Shown: piece after piece, positions 9,151 through 19,700 of the stretch
Position numbering within the stretch: the stretch's first letter is position 1
Layout: every line of letters begins with the position of its first letter
Assembly: GCF_011250515.1 (NCBI RefSeq)
Contig: NZ_JAANOP010000001.1
Location: 186,001 to 250,000 of the forward strand
DNA: 64,000 nt
Origin: Aquirufa ecclesiirivi
GTDB lineage: Bacteria > Bacteroidota > Bacteroidia > Cytophagales > Spirosomataceae
Direction of reading: 5' to 3'
Made by a program: the position numbers and the translations under genes
Notes under the pieces: model-generated
What the model was told of the DNA's origin: nothing
What the model saw: only the letters and a program-made list of their open reading frames with translations
Database searches by the model: none

Positions 9151-11388
9151 TTACTTTTTAGGCTCGGATATAACCCCTAAATAACGGCCCATCCAATAAG
9201 GCAAAAGCCAGATATCTCCAGCACTATGCTCCGATAAACCATTGCCCCCATTGCGGTCCATATTAAACTGGTTGGCATTATGGCGCATGATAGGTTTTTC
9301 ATCTGGGGGTAATACTTCTTGTGTCGTTTGACGACGGAAGTTGTCAGCCACTTTCACAATATCTTTACGGTGACTATTTTGTATGGCCCAGTCAATCATA
9401 TCCATAGGATGCTCACGTAAATACCAAGCCGCTTCATTTAAATCAAATTGTTTGGTCCCTGTCAAAGCAGTAAAAATATTCCAAGCTCCCTCTTTCTCTG
9501 GTCGCTCCATTTGCCAATGGTCTAAAATGGATTTCTTGAAATTCGCTTTTAAGGTATCATTAAACGCATAGCGATACAATCCCCAATAACCTACATAATA
9601 CATTTCATCATCCGAGTGATTCCAACCATCAGACATGTTTTGAGCATGTGCATCTGCATCCTTTCCTGCCCTTCCTAACACACTAAATGGACGCATTAAG
9701 TTTTCGTAATAGCCGTATTTAGTCAATAACTCAAAGGCCTTTTGCTTATACTTCTCTTTCTTGGTAAAATGATATGCCGTTTGAAGCATCGATGTAATAT
9801 TGGAAGAATTCAATTTACGATCTCCCACATTGGTAGGAAAGGAATTGACATATTTTGGATTCCATTTTCCCCACATAGTAGGCTTTCCGTCAAAGTCGAT
9901 CAAGTACATATCGTTTTTCAAGATATGTGACATCAACGTGTCAATTAATACGATAGAACGCTTCTTTAAATCAGCATCATCCACCAATTCAGCCATGGCC
10001 CCAAAAGCAAAAATATGCCCTATTACCTCATCACTACTGGTCGTAGATTTAAAGTCCCATTCAGGATCTGGAGATGGCTGCCAACGCTCTGGATCAGATA
10101 AACTAGGAATGAATCCACGGCGCTCAAATGAACGAGCCGGGAATCCCGGTACGGGAGTTAATTTATATAAACGCTCCATGGCGTCTAAAGACTCCCGACA
10201 ATTTTGTAATGCCTCAGGGTCCTTGGTCACAGCATAACGGAAAATTTCTCCGCCCAAATACATGGACGTCCATAGTCCGTCATTGTCTGAATCAGCCAAA
10301 TACCCTGTACTTAAATTTCCTTTTTGAATTCCATCCAATGACGCATTAAATCCATTACGAATGTGGCGCTTTCTCACCTGATCATCATAAAAAACGGCCT
10401 TTTCATGCAAGGTCATTTTCTTAAAACAGATTTGCCCCAATCCTGCCGTTGTCGTAATTAATACCGAGTTTTTAGGACCTTCAGCTATGTGTTTCACGAC
10501 ATTACTCGGTAACCATCTTTCTCCATTGTAATAATCAAATTTTCCATCTTTCTTCAAGGCAAAAGCTCCTTTGGTAGAACCAAACCAAACTTTATCTCCA
10601 ATGACCTCTATCGCAGTAATTTCTGACCAAGGTAATTTTTGTTGTTTTTCTCCGACTTGTTTCGTGGATAAATCAAAAATCTGGTAGCCATCATTTCCAC
10701 CAACATAGATTTTTGTAGAATTTTCAGCTACATCAAAGGCAGTAAACGGACCACCTGACATTAATTTAATGATGCTAGCTTGAGCCGGTGAAAAATGATA
10801 AAGCCCTTGTTTACCTAAAATATAATAGGTTTGACTAGAAGCTTGATATTTCATATCCAATACTTGATCACCAGATAAATTTCCTTTAAACAAGGTTTTG
10901 GAATCTTTAACCAAATGAATACTATTTCCATCTGAAATTAAAAAGGAAAAATCCTTGCCTCCTACCACTCGATTCGCATTGGCTAATTCATGTTTTGCAT
11001 AAATACTTCCAGCAAAGGCATGACTTAACACGGCCTTATCGTCCAACAAAACAAATTGCTTTTGATAGGATGTCAAAGCAGCCATTTTTTTAGGTGCACT
11101 GGTACGGTATTTGGTATCTTTAACCAAAGTCCCAGGGTACAAGAATTGACCATCATGCGGAAGTAAAGTACCCGCGCTACCAAATAAGATGATATTACCA
11201 TTTCTGTCGGCATAACTCGAGCTCAATTCTGAAGCCTGATCTTTAGCAAGGTAGTATTTGACACTATAATCTTGCCAAAATGGGGTATCCTGATACACAG
11301 GTTGCTTGGCCTTATTTTGAGCCCAAGTCAAATGCGTGGCCAACAATAGGCACACATATACGAATACGTTTAATTTACTGATTTTCAT
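9151..11388 (-). CDS. secreted two-domain protein: beta-propeller-like N-terminus plus alpha/alpha-toroid-like C-terminus
   Basis: A 745-residue protein with a signal peptide (about 1-23, ending TWAQ). Residues about 30-320 show repeated short beta-strand units ('KIYVGGNDGYQIFDL', 'KVWFGSTKGAFAL', 'NSVLITTTAGLGQI') like a two-component-regulator-type propeller. Residues about 350-735 are helical with acidic/aromatic clusters: DSDNDGLWTSMY near 363, SSDEVIGH near 451 and MSDGWNHSDDEMYY near 588, a pattern seen in six-hairpin glycosidases and polysaccharide lyases. It is the last gene of the minus-strand SusCD unit, 24 bases after the sialidase-like gene. I do not recognise a named family; a carbohydrate-active enzyme is inferred from fold pattern and context. 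Confidence 0.6.
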   Translation of the reverse strand: MKISKLNVFVYVCLLLATHLTWAQNKAKQPVYQDTPFWQDYSVKYYLAKDQASELSSSYADRNGNIILFGSAGTLLPHDGQFLYPGTLVKDTKYRTSAPKKMAALTSYQKQFVLLDDKAVLSHAFAGSIYAKHELANANRVVGGKDFSFLISDGNSIHLVKDSKTLFKGNLSGDQVLDMKYQASSQTYYILGKQGLYHFSPAQASIIKLMSGGPFTAFDVAENSTKIYVGGNDGYQIFDLSTKQVGEKQQKLPWSEITAIEVIGDKVWFGSTKGAFALKKDGKFDYYNGERWLPSNVVKHIAEGPKNSVLITTTAGLGQICFKKMTLHEKAVFYDDQVRKRHIRNGFNASLDGIQKGNLSTGYLADSDNDGLWTSMYLGGEIFRYAVTKDPEALQNCRESLDAMERLYKLTPVPGFPARSFERRGFIPSLSDPERWQPSPDPEWDFKSTTSSDEVIGHIFAFGAMAELVDDADLKKRSIVLIDTLMSHILKNDMYLIDFDGKPTMWGKWNPKYVNSFPTNVGDRKLNSSNITSMLQTAYHFTKKEKYKQKAFELLTKYGYYENLMRPFSVLGRAGKDADAHAQNMSDGWNHSDDEMYYVGYWGLYRYAFNDTLKANFKKSILDHWQMERPEKEGAWNIFTALTGTKQFDLNEAAWYLREHPMDMIDWAIQNSHRKDIVKVADNFRRQTTQEVLPPDEKPIMRHNANQFNMDRNGGNGLSEHSAGDIWLLPYWMGRYLGVISEPKK

Positions 11389-11412
11389 TGTATAGGTTTA
11401 GGTTAAAATTCA

Positions 11413-12594
11413 CTACTCAGATTTGATTTTCTGCGGATCTACTACCACATATTTGATGGATTTTTGATCTTTCTCCATATGGGAGGAATAGGTGATATGC
11501 AATAATCCATCTGGGCTTTGTGTCATACATGGGTAAGAAAAGCTACCTTCCCCCGGAGCTACGTTTTCCACATAAGTCTTCCATTTCCAGGTTTTTCCTT
11601 CGTCATCTGAAAGAAAAAGACCTAAGCGATAACGCCCGTCGATGATGTCATTCCCTAAAAATGCCATTCTTCCATCTTTTAAAACCAAGAGTTCTACGCT
11701 GGCCGTATTCGGAATATCTGTCTTGACAGAAGGAGACCAGGTTTCTCCTTGATCAGTCGACTCACTCACATGAACTCTAGGAGGATTATCGCCACTGTCA
11801 CGCAAATAAGCTAATAGATTTCCATTCTTCTTTTTTACTACCGCTGGTTGAATGGGTCCACGACCTACCAATGGCAAACTTGGTCGCCAACTAGCTCCTT
11901 GATCATCTGAAATAGCCATCAAGGAGAAATTGAAACCATCCGAATACAAAGGCAAAACGATGCGGCCACTTTCCAATATAAGCGGTTTAATGCGTGTCAT
12001 CCATCCGAAACTACGCTTCACAGGATCGGCACTTGCTTTGGCTATCATTTCATCGTACTTGGGAGCATAACCCGCCCAACCAATATGATGCTCGGGCAAT
12101 TGCTTTAATTTTTTTACCACTTCAGTAGCAAAATCATTTCCTGGCTTTAACAAAATATTATCCTGCCATTCCCAAACGGGTGCCCCTTCTTTGGCATAAT
12201 TCATGGATGTACGTACGCGTAAAACTGACTGCTCCCATTGGTTGGCTTGAACCGCAATCCAGACTAAGAATAATTTATTTTCCTTGTTCAAAAAAAGAAC
12301 GGGATTGCAATCTGGGATATTCGGGGTGTCTGCCATCAAAAAGGGTTCACTCCATTGAGAATCTCCCTTTTTTAGCCGAGCGCCCATTAATTTAACATCA
12401 TCGGCCGTTCTTTCCCCACTACCATAAAACCAAACAGACAAGTAATCGCCATTAGGTAAACGTACCAAACTGCTACCATGTACGTGTTTTTCTTGTCCCG
12501 GAAAAATGAGCATTGATTTAACAATAGCAGGACTCTGTGCTAGCGAATGAAAAGACATCACTAACAGGGTAATCAAAATTTGAAATAACTTCAT
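11413..12594 (-). CDS. sialidase-family (BNR/Asp-box) secreted protein
   Basis: A 393-residue protein with a signal peptide (MKLFQILITLLVMSFHSLAQ). Asp-box motifs SDDQGASW, STDQGETW and SDDEGKTW lie in a six-bladed propeller pattern typical of the predicted neuraminidases (COG4692). Early 'GSSLVRLPNGDYLSVWFYGS' replaces the Arg-containing strand of classical GH33 enzymes, so true sialidase activity is not assured; many homologues act on other acidic sugars or are uncharacterised. It is four bases downstream of the YdjC-like gene in the SusCD-led unit. A related but shorter paralogue is at 25795-26814. Confidence 0.82.
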   Translation of the reverse strand: MKLFQILITLLVMSFHSLAQSPAIVKSMLIFPGQEKHVHGSSLVRLPNGDYLSVWFYGSGERTADDVKLMGARLKKGDSQWSEPFLMADTPNIPDCNPVLFLNKENKLFLVWIAVQANQWEQSVLRVRTSMNYAKEGAPVWEWQDNILLKPGNDFATEVVKKLKQLPEHHIGWAGYAPKYDEMIAKASADPVKRSFGWMTRIKPLILESGRIVLPLYSDGFNFSLMAISDDQGASWRPSLPLVGRGPIQPAVVKKKNGNLLAYLRDSGDNPPRVHVSESTDQGETWSPSVKTDIPNTASVELLVLKDGRMAFLGNDIIDGRYRLGLFLSDDEGKTWKWKTYVENVAPGEGSFSYPCMTQSPDGLLHITYSSHMEKDQKSIKYVVVDPQKIKSE

Positions 12595-12598
12595 GTGA

Positions 12599-13681
12599 TT
12601 ATTTTACTTTTTTACGTCGCTCCATCAACTCTCTGAACGTACTTAGGATGATCCCTTCTTTCTCGATGTAAGCTTTCAAATCAGGATGCATCATGGAATT
12701 CATATCGGCTAAACGAGAACCACCTGAGCCACTGATAAACTTAAATTCTTCGGTGATATCACTGCTATGTACGATCAACATAGCAACCCCTGGTTTCATG
12801 TGTTCCAATTGGTAAATCCATTGATCTGCTTTGTATTTTCCCCACTCGGCAGGAGTAGCGCTGCCTTCTGGTTTCCAATCCCCACTATCCGAGTGTAAAT
12901 CGTCCAAAACGGGCAATCCTGCTTTCCAAAGCATTTCTCCGATCTTCTTAGATTCGGTTACTAAATCCGTTAAGCCAAATTTGGCCATAGGCAGTGGCAT
13001 TCCTTCTTTCCACTTCCCTTCCGCTTTCATTTTTTTGATATAGGGCTTATTGACAGATTCAATGAGCATTTTATTGTTTCCACCTGGGAACATCACGGGG
13101 ATGCCTAATTCCATTCCCACTTTTAGATAACGCTCTAAGAATGGAGGATAAGCAAACAAGGTTCCCATGTGAGAATCTAGGTGAGTGGGTTTCCAACCTA
13201 AACGCGTAGCTCGTTCTATTTGAGCACGGATTTCCTTTTCCACTTCATCAGGACTGGCATTTTTAATTACCTGTTCTACACTATGCCAAAGACAACCATC
13301 TCCGTCACTTAAGGTAGGTACTTGCTGAAAACCTGATAAAGCTGGCCAACGATAATCTTTCCATTCAGAAGTAAGCGTTAAGTGAAGACCCGCATCTAAA
13401 TTGGGGTGATTTTTTTGGATGTAATGAATAAAACTAGCTGCCCATGGACATGGCATCATGATGCTACAAGAAGTGGCCACTCCCTGTTCAATGGATTTAT
13501 AAGCCCCTTGATTGGAGGAATAGGACATACCACAATCATCCACATGAAAAATAACCACTTTCTTCCCCTTCGGGTAGCCTAATTTTTCTGCATAAGTGGG
13601 TTCTAATTGCTGAGCCATGGCCTTTGTAGTCAAAATACTGGACGCAATGCATGCCCATAAAAGTAGTCCTAGTTTTTTCAT
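12599..13681 (-). CDS. ChbG/YdjC-like carbohydrate deacetylase
   Basis: The ATG at 13681 is preferred over 13747 because it begins a proper signal peptide (MKKLGLLLWACIASSILTTKAMAQ), giving 360 residues. The metal-binding pair in VVIFHVDDCG and the THLDSHMG motif are those of the YdjC/ChbG family, which removes acetyl groups from N-acetylated sugars such as chitooligosaccharides using a divalent metal. The family is usually cytosolic and about 250-300 residues; this one is exported and longer, as in many PUL-associated members. It is packed between the ceramidase-like and sialidase-like genes, so it probably deacetylates the same imported glycan. Confidence 0.82.
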   Translation of the reverse strand: MKKLGLLLWACIASSILTTKAMAQQLEPTYAEKLGYPKGKKVVIFHVDDCGMSYSSNQGAYKSIEQGVATSCSIMMPCPWAASFIHYIQKNHPNLDAGLHLTLTSEWKDYRWPALSGFQQVPTLSDGDGCLWHSVEQVIKNASPDEVEKEIRAQIERATRLGWKPTHLDSHMGTLFAYPPFLERYLKVGMELGIPVMFPGGNNKMLIESVNKPYIKKMKAEGKWKEGMPLPMAKFGLTDLVTESKKIGEMLWKAGLPVLDDLHSDSGDWKPEGSATPAEWGKYKADQWIYQLEHMKPGVAMLIVHSSDITEEFKFISGSGGSRLADMNSMMHPDLKAYIEKEGIILSTFRELMERRKKVK

Positions 13682-13762
13682 ATTACAAAACACATTTCGT
13701 TTTATTGATGATTGAAAGATCTTTTTGTTTTGACTAAGATAATTCAATGTTGGATATAAAAA

Positions 13763-15061
13763 TTATTTAAGCACTGGTTTAGGACTTACTTGAATCAATT
13801 GCAATGCTTGATCCATATAAATCTCTGCGGTCATTTCCCCCAGGCTAGTTCGCGTGACATAATCGTAACGCTTGAAGCTATTGTAATCGACTTTGGCTAA
13901 CATATATCCAAAAGCATCGTTGGTTAGTCCAAACAAAAAGGGCATTTTGGTGGCCATATGGCGCTTCACATAATAACCCACATTAGGTAATGCTTCTCCT
14001 GGAACCGTTAATATTTGAGCTGGCCCAATGTTCAATAAATTTAATTGAGTACTGACGGTATTAGGTTTTTTATATTCATATTTCAATGGAGACTTCGTCA
14101 AAATATAACGCATCATTTCTGAATCCACTGGAAGGTCAATCATCTTTGAGGTACAATAAATAGAAGGAGAATCTAAAACAGGGGCTTTATTGATAATCCT
14201 TAGAGCCTCATCTGCTAAAAGCTCTCCAATTCGTATGCATTCTTCCCAGGTATTCGCTTCCTTTTGGCTACTTTGTCCTTCTTTACCGTATTCCAAACGG
14301 GTGTCAGCAGTGACCATTCCCCCTTGAGCTCCATTCATGAATAAAGCCACTCCACCTGCTTGGGCTTCGATTCTACTGTACAATGGTCCGCATAAATCAG
14401 GACTAAGGATTCCTCTACCACTTCCGATAACTTCAGGGTGAATGGCATAATTCACCAAGGTAGCAATCGCTTTTCCTTGACGAGCACCAGTGGTAGCAAT
14501 AGCTTGAATAACTCCACAACGTGGATCATATAAAGCGGGGGCATAATAATTATAAGCAATTTTACCTTTAGCTTCTTCTACATTTACTTTCAAAGCTGCT
14601 GGTTCTAATTTCGTAATGGCTTCGTTGACTGCATCAGCAATTTGCTGAACACAACGATCTAGGTATTTTAAATCTGCAAAGTTTTTACCGGTGGCATCTG
14701 GAAATCCATAGGCGTCTGGGGCGGAGTGTGTATGTGTCGCTCCAATTAAAATATTTTCTGGGGCTATCCCTTTAATGAGTGCTCTAGATTTGTTTCCTAA
14801 CACCGAAGTCCAACCTAAATTATCAACATTAACAATCGCAAAACGAGTATTTCCTTGCTCAAAGACCATAGCTCGAGCAAATAAATCCCCTTTCTTTTCC
14901 ACACTTGGTTTAGGCGTGCCAATTCCTCCCGAAACAGGCAATAGTGGGTCTGGCGTAATTACTCGTACGGCTGCCCCAACCCGAAGGGTTTGAGCAGTCG
15001 CTTGAGTAAACAAACACAAGAATAAAAGTATGAAAAGGTTTAGAGGTGTATTAAATTTCAT
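13763..15061 (-). CDS. neutral/alkaline ceramidase N-terminal-domain protein
   Basis: A 432-residue protein with a signal peptide (about 1-23, TQATAQ). The segments 'RVGAAVRVITPDPLLPVSGG', GATHTHSAPDAYG and 'ALFMNGAQGG' match the zinc-dependent neutral ceramidase N-terminal domain, where the HTH motif supplies zinc ligands. The C-terminal immunoglobulin-like domain of true ceramidases is missing, as in most short homologues found in Bacteroidota and Planctomycetes sugar loci. Activity on an amide- or ester-linked acyl group is plausible, but sphingolipid cleavage should not be assumed. It follows SusD in the same unit, separated by a stable hairpin. Confidence 0.82.
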   Translation of the reverse strand: MKFNTPLNLFILLFLCLFTQATAQTLRVGAAVRVITPDPLLPVSGGIGTPKPSVEKKGDLFARAMVFEQGNTRFAIVNVDNLGWTSVLGNKSRALIKGIAPENILIGATHTHSAPDAYGFPDATGKNFADLKYLDRCVQQIADAVNEAITKLEPAALKVNVEEAKGKIAYNYYAPALYDPRCGVIQAIATTGARQGKAIATLVNYAIHPEVIGSGRGILSPDLCGPLYSRIEAQAGGVALFMNGAQGGMVTADTRLEYGKEGQSSQKEANTWEECIRIGELLADEALRIINKAPVLDSPSIYCTSKMIDLPVDSEMMRYILTKSPLKYEYKKPNTVSTQLNLLNIGPAQILTVPGEALPNVGYYVKRHMATKMPFLFGLTNDAFGYMLAKVDYNSFKRYDYVTRTSLGEMTAEIYMDQALQLIQVSPKPVLK

Positions 15062-15094
15062 TGGTTAAACAGGATTAGAGAATCTAGCTTTTTG

Positions 15095-15118
15095 AAGGGC
15101 CTCCCGAAGGAGACCCCT
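15095..15118 (-). other. intercistronic RNA hairpin with UUCG tetraloop
   Basis: On the minus-strand transcript the sequence AAGGGGTCTCC-TTCG-GGAGGCCCTT can form about ten pairs (two of them G-U) closed by a UUCG loop. It lies between the SusD stop and the ceramidase-like start. What follows on the transcript is A-rich, not U-rich, so it is not a canonical terminator. Such a hairpin could protect susCD mRNA from 3' decay and lower expression of the downstream enzymes. Confidence 0.6.
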
Positions 15119-15126
15119 TAAAAATC

Positions 15127-16767
15127 TTAATATGGCTTACCTGTACCTTGGATAACCCAAGGCTTAGACCAAGCACTATTTTTGCCATCAGCTTGTGAGA
15201 AATTAGTTACTTCTAATTTATCTAAAGCAGCAGCTGTATTCTTAGAATTAATACGCAATTCATCCTGCATGTAATAGAAACGAACAGGAATAGCTTGGCG
15301 CTTAGCTACAGGACCCGCTTTTAACTCTGGGAAACCCGTACGACGGAAGTCGAACCAAGCTTCAGTAGCAGCAGTCCAACTAGCAATCCATTTTTGCTCC
15401 ATAACTTGTTTTACTGTACCAGCAAAAGCAACACCTGGATTAGCTAAATACGTAGTTGAAGTAGAACCTACTCCCCACGTTGTCAATGACGCTTTCACAC
15501 CATTCTCATAGAACGTTTTAGCATCTCCGACAGCATAACCTTTTAATGCAGCCTCCGCTAAGATGAAGTTCACTTCAGCTGCAGATACCAAACGAGCTCT
15601 CAACAAGGCTCCTGATGCATTTTTGTACATAGGCGCTAGGAAAGAAACGTGAGGGTTAAACGATGTCTGACCCGGAGTTGGGTTCATGTTATATGCCGAT
15701 GGTAACTGAGAGAATGCAGTAGGTAAACCTACGTATTCTTGATCAGTATCCACTTTCGTGTTACCAACTACATCTGGTGATAAATAACGCTTACCGTCGA
15801 TGATCTTATCTGTCTTAGCAGGTAAAGTGGCATCCACAACCAATGGAATTTCTACTTTAGCAGCCCAGATACCTAAACGAGGGTCTTTTACTCCTTGTAA
15901 GTAATCTACCAATGTATTCGCCATTTTGATACGACGGTAGTTACTACCACTCACATCATAAACCGCATTTGCTGGCCAAGAAGTACCATCTGAAGTACCA
16001 GGGAAGCCCATAGTAGCATCATCTGAATTAGCTAAAATCACTGGATAGTTCGCTGGATTTTTAGCAATTTTCTCAATTCCTGCTTTAGCTACATCCGGTT
16101 TCTTAGCTGAAATACGCATGTAATAACGTAATGCTAAGGAGTTAGCCAATTTACGCCATTTAGTAGGATCTCCTGAATAAATCACGTCCACGTTATCCAC
16201 GATGTTCGAATATTCACTTTTTTGCTTAGATAACAAGGTATTAGCCTTCTCTAAATCGGCTAAAATACCTGTATAAATAACCTCTTGAGAATCGTAAGCA
16301 GGCAAGATATTATCTGTACCACCAGTCTCCCCTTTCAAAGCATTGGTATAAGGTGCATCACCCCAAAGGTCTGTAATCAGACCAAACATGAAGGCTTTGT
16401 TTACTAAAGCCACTCCTTGTTGGAATTCCCAGTTCAATGCTACCGAACGACTGTAAAGCAAGTCGTTGTTACGTAAAATATCATAATAACCTGACCAACT
16501 TTGGTTTCCACCCCAGTCGTAATCATTATGTCCAGACGACCAAGCATCTTTTTGAGTATGTTGAACCACTCCAGCGATATCTTGGTAGCCAAGGTTTACA
16601 TAAGCCTTAGACATTTCCGTTAATACAGTAGGCATGACCAAATTTGGATTCACAACCTCTGGTTGAACTCCATTTGGATTTATATTCACTTTTGTCAAGT
16701 CTTCACAAGAGAAAAATACTCCCGTTAAAAGGGTGAAGGCGACAGCTTTTATTAATCTTATTTTCAT
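15127..16767 (-). CDS. SusD/RagB-family nutrient-binding outer-membrane lipoprotein
   Basis: A 546-residue lipoprotein (signal ending FFSC, Cys21) with 'NINPNGVQPEVVNPNLVMP' at the mature N-terminus, TPR-like helical stretches ('RNNDLLYSR', 'ILADLEKANTLLSKQ', 'KWRKLANSLALRYYMR') and the late 'QKWIASWTAATEAWFDFRRTG' that is typical of SusD proteins. SusD caps the SusC barrel at the cell surface and binds the glycan. The SusC gene lies 26 bases upstream on the same strand. The N-terminal features are closer to the SusD-like_2 branch than to starch SusD, so the ligand cannot be guessed from homology. Confidence 0.94.
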   Translation of the reverse strand: MKIRLIKAVAFTLLTGVFFSCEDLTKVNINPNGVQPEVVNPNLVMPTVLTEMSKAYVNLGYQDIAGVVQHTQKDAWSSGHNDYDWGGNQSWSGYYDILRNNDLLYSRSVALNWEFQQGVALVNKAFMFGLITDLWGDAPYTNALKGETGGTDNILPAYDSQEVIYTGILADLEKANTLLSKQKSEYSNIVDNVDVIYSGDPTKWRKLANSLALRYYMRISAKKPDVAKAGIEKIAKNPANYPVILANSDDATMGFPGTSDGTSWPANAVYDVSGSNYRRIKMANTLVDYLQGVKDPRLGIWAAKVEIPLVVDATLPAKTDKIIDGKRYLSPDVVGNTKVDTDQEYVGLPTAFSQLPSAYNMNPTPGQTSFNPHVSFLAPMYKNASGALLRARLVSAAEVNFILAEAALKGYAVGDAKTFYENGVKASLTTWGVGSTSTTYLANPGVAFAGTVKQVMEQKWIASWTAATEAWFDFRRTGFPELKAGPVAKRQAIPVRFYYMQDELRINSKNTAAALDKLEVTNFSQADGKNSAWSKPWVIQGTGKPY

Positions 16768-16793
16768 GATTTTAATGTTTTAAGGTGCTTTGA

Positions 16794-19700
16794 TTAAAAT
16801 GTCAAACCAAGTTTAAATCCAACTGGGATAACCCAAGGAGTAACATTATAGCGCTCAATTCCTTGCTTAAATTGGGTTCCTGCTTGTGCTCCAGACTGTG
16901 GTTGGAAAGCTGTTTCAGGGTCGATTCCAATTTTAGAAGCCGTCCATAAAATGATGTTACGACTGTAAACAGAGAAGTTAGCACTTTGCAAACCTAAGCT
17001 CTTAACAAAATTACTTGGTAGCTCATATCCTAAAGAGATCTCTCTCAACTTCACGAATGAAGCGTCAAACGTAGCTGCACGAGTAAAGCTCCAAGGATAG
17101 TTGTCTCCATATGGTAAGATTTTTGTATTAGGACCTCCTAAGTTTTCTTCATAACCCGTGATGTTTCCTTGTCCATCGTATTTAGCAATCACACCTGGGT
17201 TAAATACTCCATTAGGATATGTTTTTCCACCATATTCAAATGGATATCCACCGTACTCAGCTGTAGGGCCACCCACGATTGGGAAATAACCGTTTTGATT
17301 AATACGGATGTATTTATCTTGATTAGCTACTAAGTAATTACGCAATGCATCACCTGTCAATCCATTTGGATTAATCAAATTGTCTAAGAATCGTTGAGAT
17401 TTCAAATCAGACTCTCCGTAACGGTAAGTTTGTGAAACAAAGTCTCCACCACTTCTCCAATCAAAAGTCATATTCAAGCTAAAGTTCTTATAAGACAAAG
17501 AAGTTTGTAAACCTAAAATGAAGTCTGGATTGAAGTTACCAATTTTAGAACGGGTATTACTCGCATTAACGGATTGCCATGAACCATCAGAATCCAATAT
17601 TGGATATCCATAGTACTTAGATGATTGATCTTTTACGGTAACAATTTCAGCATCGTAGATATCACCAATCTTATCACCTACATAAGTCCAAGCTCCACCT
17701 TTTGCATCAGTCCAAAGTGTGTAGAAATTCAACCCTTCAGAAAGCTCTTTGATGGTCGTTTCGTTCTTGTAGAAGTTAGCGGTCAAATCCAATCTCCAAC
17801 CATTCTTGTCGATCGGTGTACCACCCGCTGTTAATTCAATACCCTTCGATACTAACAAACCTGCGTTGATATTCTTCGAAGTAAATCCTGAAGAAGAAGG
17901 TAAAGTCGTTGGGATAATTTGGTTACGGTTTTCTACGGTATAATACGTACCAGAGAATCTTAAACGATTTTTGTACATCGTCAAATCAGCTCCTAAATCA
18001 TACGAAGTAGAAATTTCTGGCTTCAAATCAGGTAATAAAATAGAGCCTGATTTTCCTAAACGAGTTAATGAACCCCAAGCTTCTGCATTTTGTAAGGTAT
18101 TGATCAAAGCATAAGGATTGGTATCATTACCTACTTGTGCCACACCAGCACGAACTTTCAATAAGTCTATCTTATCATTTGGAATCGCAAATGCTTCATT
18201 CAACAAGACACTTAACGAAGCAGATGGATAGAAGTATGATCTATTTTCAATAGGCAAAGTACTTGACCAGTCGTTACGAGCTGTCAAATCTAAATACACC
18301 ATATCCTTGTAAGATACGTTTGCCATTCCATACGCACTATAAACCACTTTCTTAGTTTGGAAACTTGTGTAGTTAATATTAGTATTAGCAATGTTTTGCA
18401 AAGTATACAAGCCTGGGATAATTAAACCCGTTCCTCCTTTTGAAGAAGTACTTACGTCCATCGTTTTAGAACTTCTCGCATTACCACCCACTGAGAAGGA
18501 TAAGTTGAAATCTTCTACAGGCTTAGTCCAAGTAGCTAAAAAATCAACGTTACGCTCATAGCGATCTAAATTTGAGATACCATAAGCACCATTTTTCTCT
18601 CCTGTATAAGACTTAGCAATTTTAGTCTCACGAGTTTCTCCATAAGTATCCAAGGCATAACGAGCCATTAAACTTAACTCAGGAGTGATTTGATAATCTA
18701 ATTTCATGTTACCAAATGCACGATTACGCTCAAATCCATTTTTCACTTCATAAGCCAAGAACCATGGATTATTGTAGTTACCAATTGCTTGAGACTTCTG
18801 CTGCAAACCTTCTTGACCAGGAACCCAGTAATCTTTCAAGTCCATGATGTTGATGTGTGGAGAAACGGCATAAGCCCATTGCAATGGGTTAGATCCTCTT
18901 TCACTCGCCGGACGATTGTTTGAATTATTTCTACTCAAATCAATGTTAGCACTCAATTTCAATTTGTTAGACAATTTGAAAGAAGAAGCTGCCGATAATG
19001 AGTTCTTGAACAAATCAGAACCAGGAATAATTCCGCGGCTAGTCATATTGGAATATGTTAAGCGATAATTCGCCACATCATTTCCGTTAGTAACCGAAAC
19101 ACCATTGGTTGTTGTAATTCCTGTTTGAACAAAATTCTTGATATTATCTGAATAAGACTTCAATTCGGTTGGGATAGCTTTTCCATCTGCACCTTTAGGG
19201 CTGTTCCATTGGATCGCTTTATAGCCTTTATCCAATTCTGGTCCAATACCACCCGCTGATCCTTCTTCAATACTTAAAATTCCTCCTGGGTATGGATTAT
19301 TGTCTGGAGTAAATGGAAGTACACCTGTCGCAAACTTCGAGTGCATTCTTAAAAACTTGTAAGGATTATCAAATACCGTGTTTGACGTAATATTCACGGT
19401 CATTTTCTTTGCCTTCGAGCCATTTTTTGTGGTAATTAAAACCACACCGTTACCCGCACGAGAACCATAAAGAGCCGCAGCACTAGGTCCTTTCAAAACC
19501 GATACGCTTTCTACGTTCTCTGGATTTAAGTCAGAAATAGCATTACCATAATCCACTCGGTTATCATTACCGATTTGACCTACGTTATTCAATGAGTTAA
19601 TTACCGGTACACCGTCAATCACAAACAAAGGCTGGTTGTCATTACTCAACGACTTAGCTCCACGAATGATCATACTTACAGATGAACCTGTACCACCTGT

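Noticed and set aside
9800-10349. Open frames of 145 and 73 codons on the plus strand
   Set aside because: They are antisense to the well-supported 745-residue protein and have no recognisable motif.
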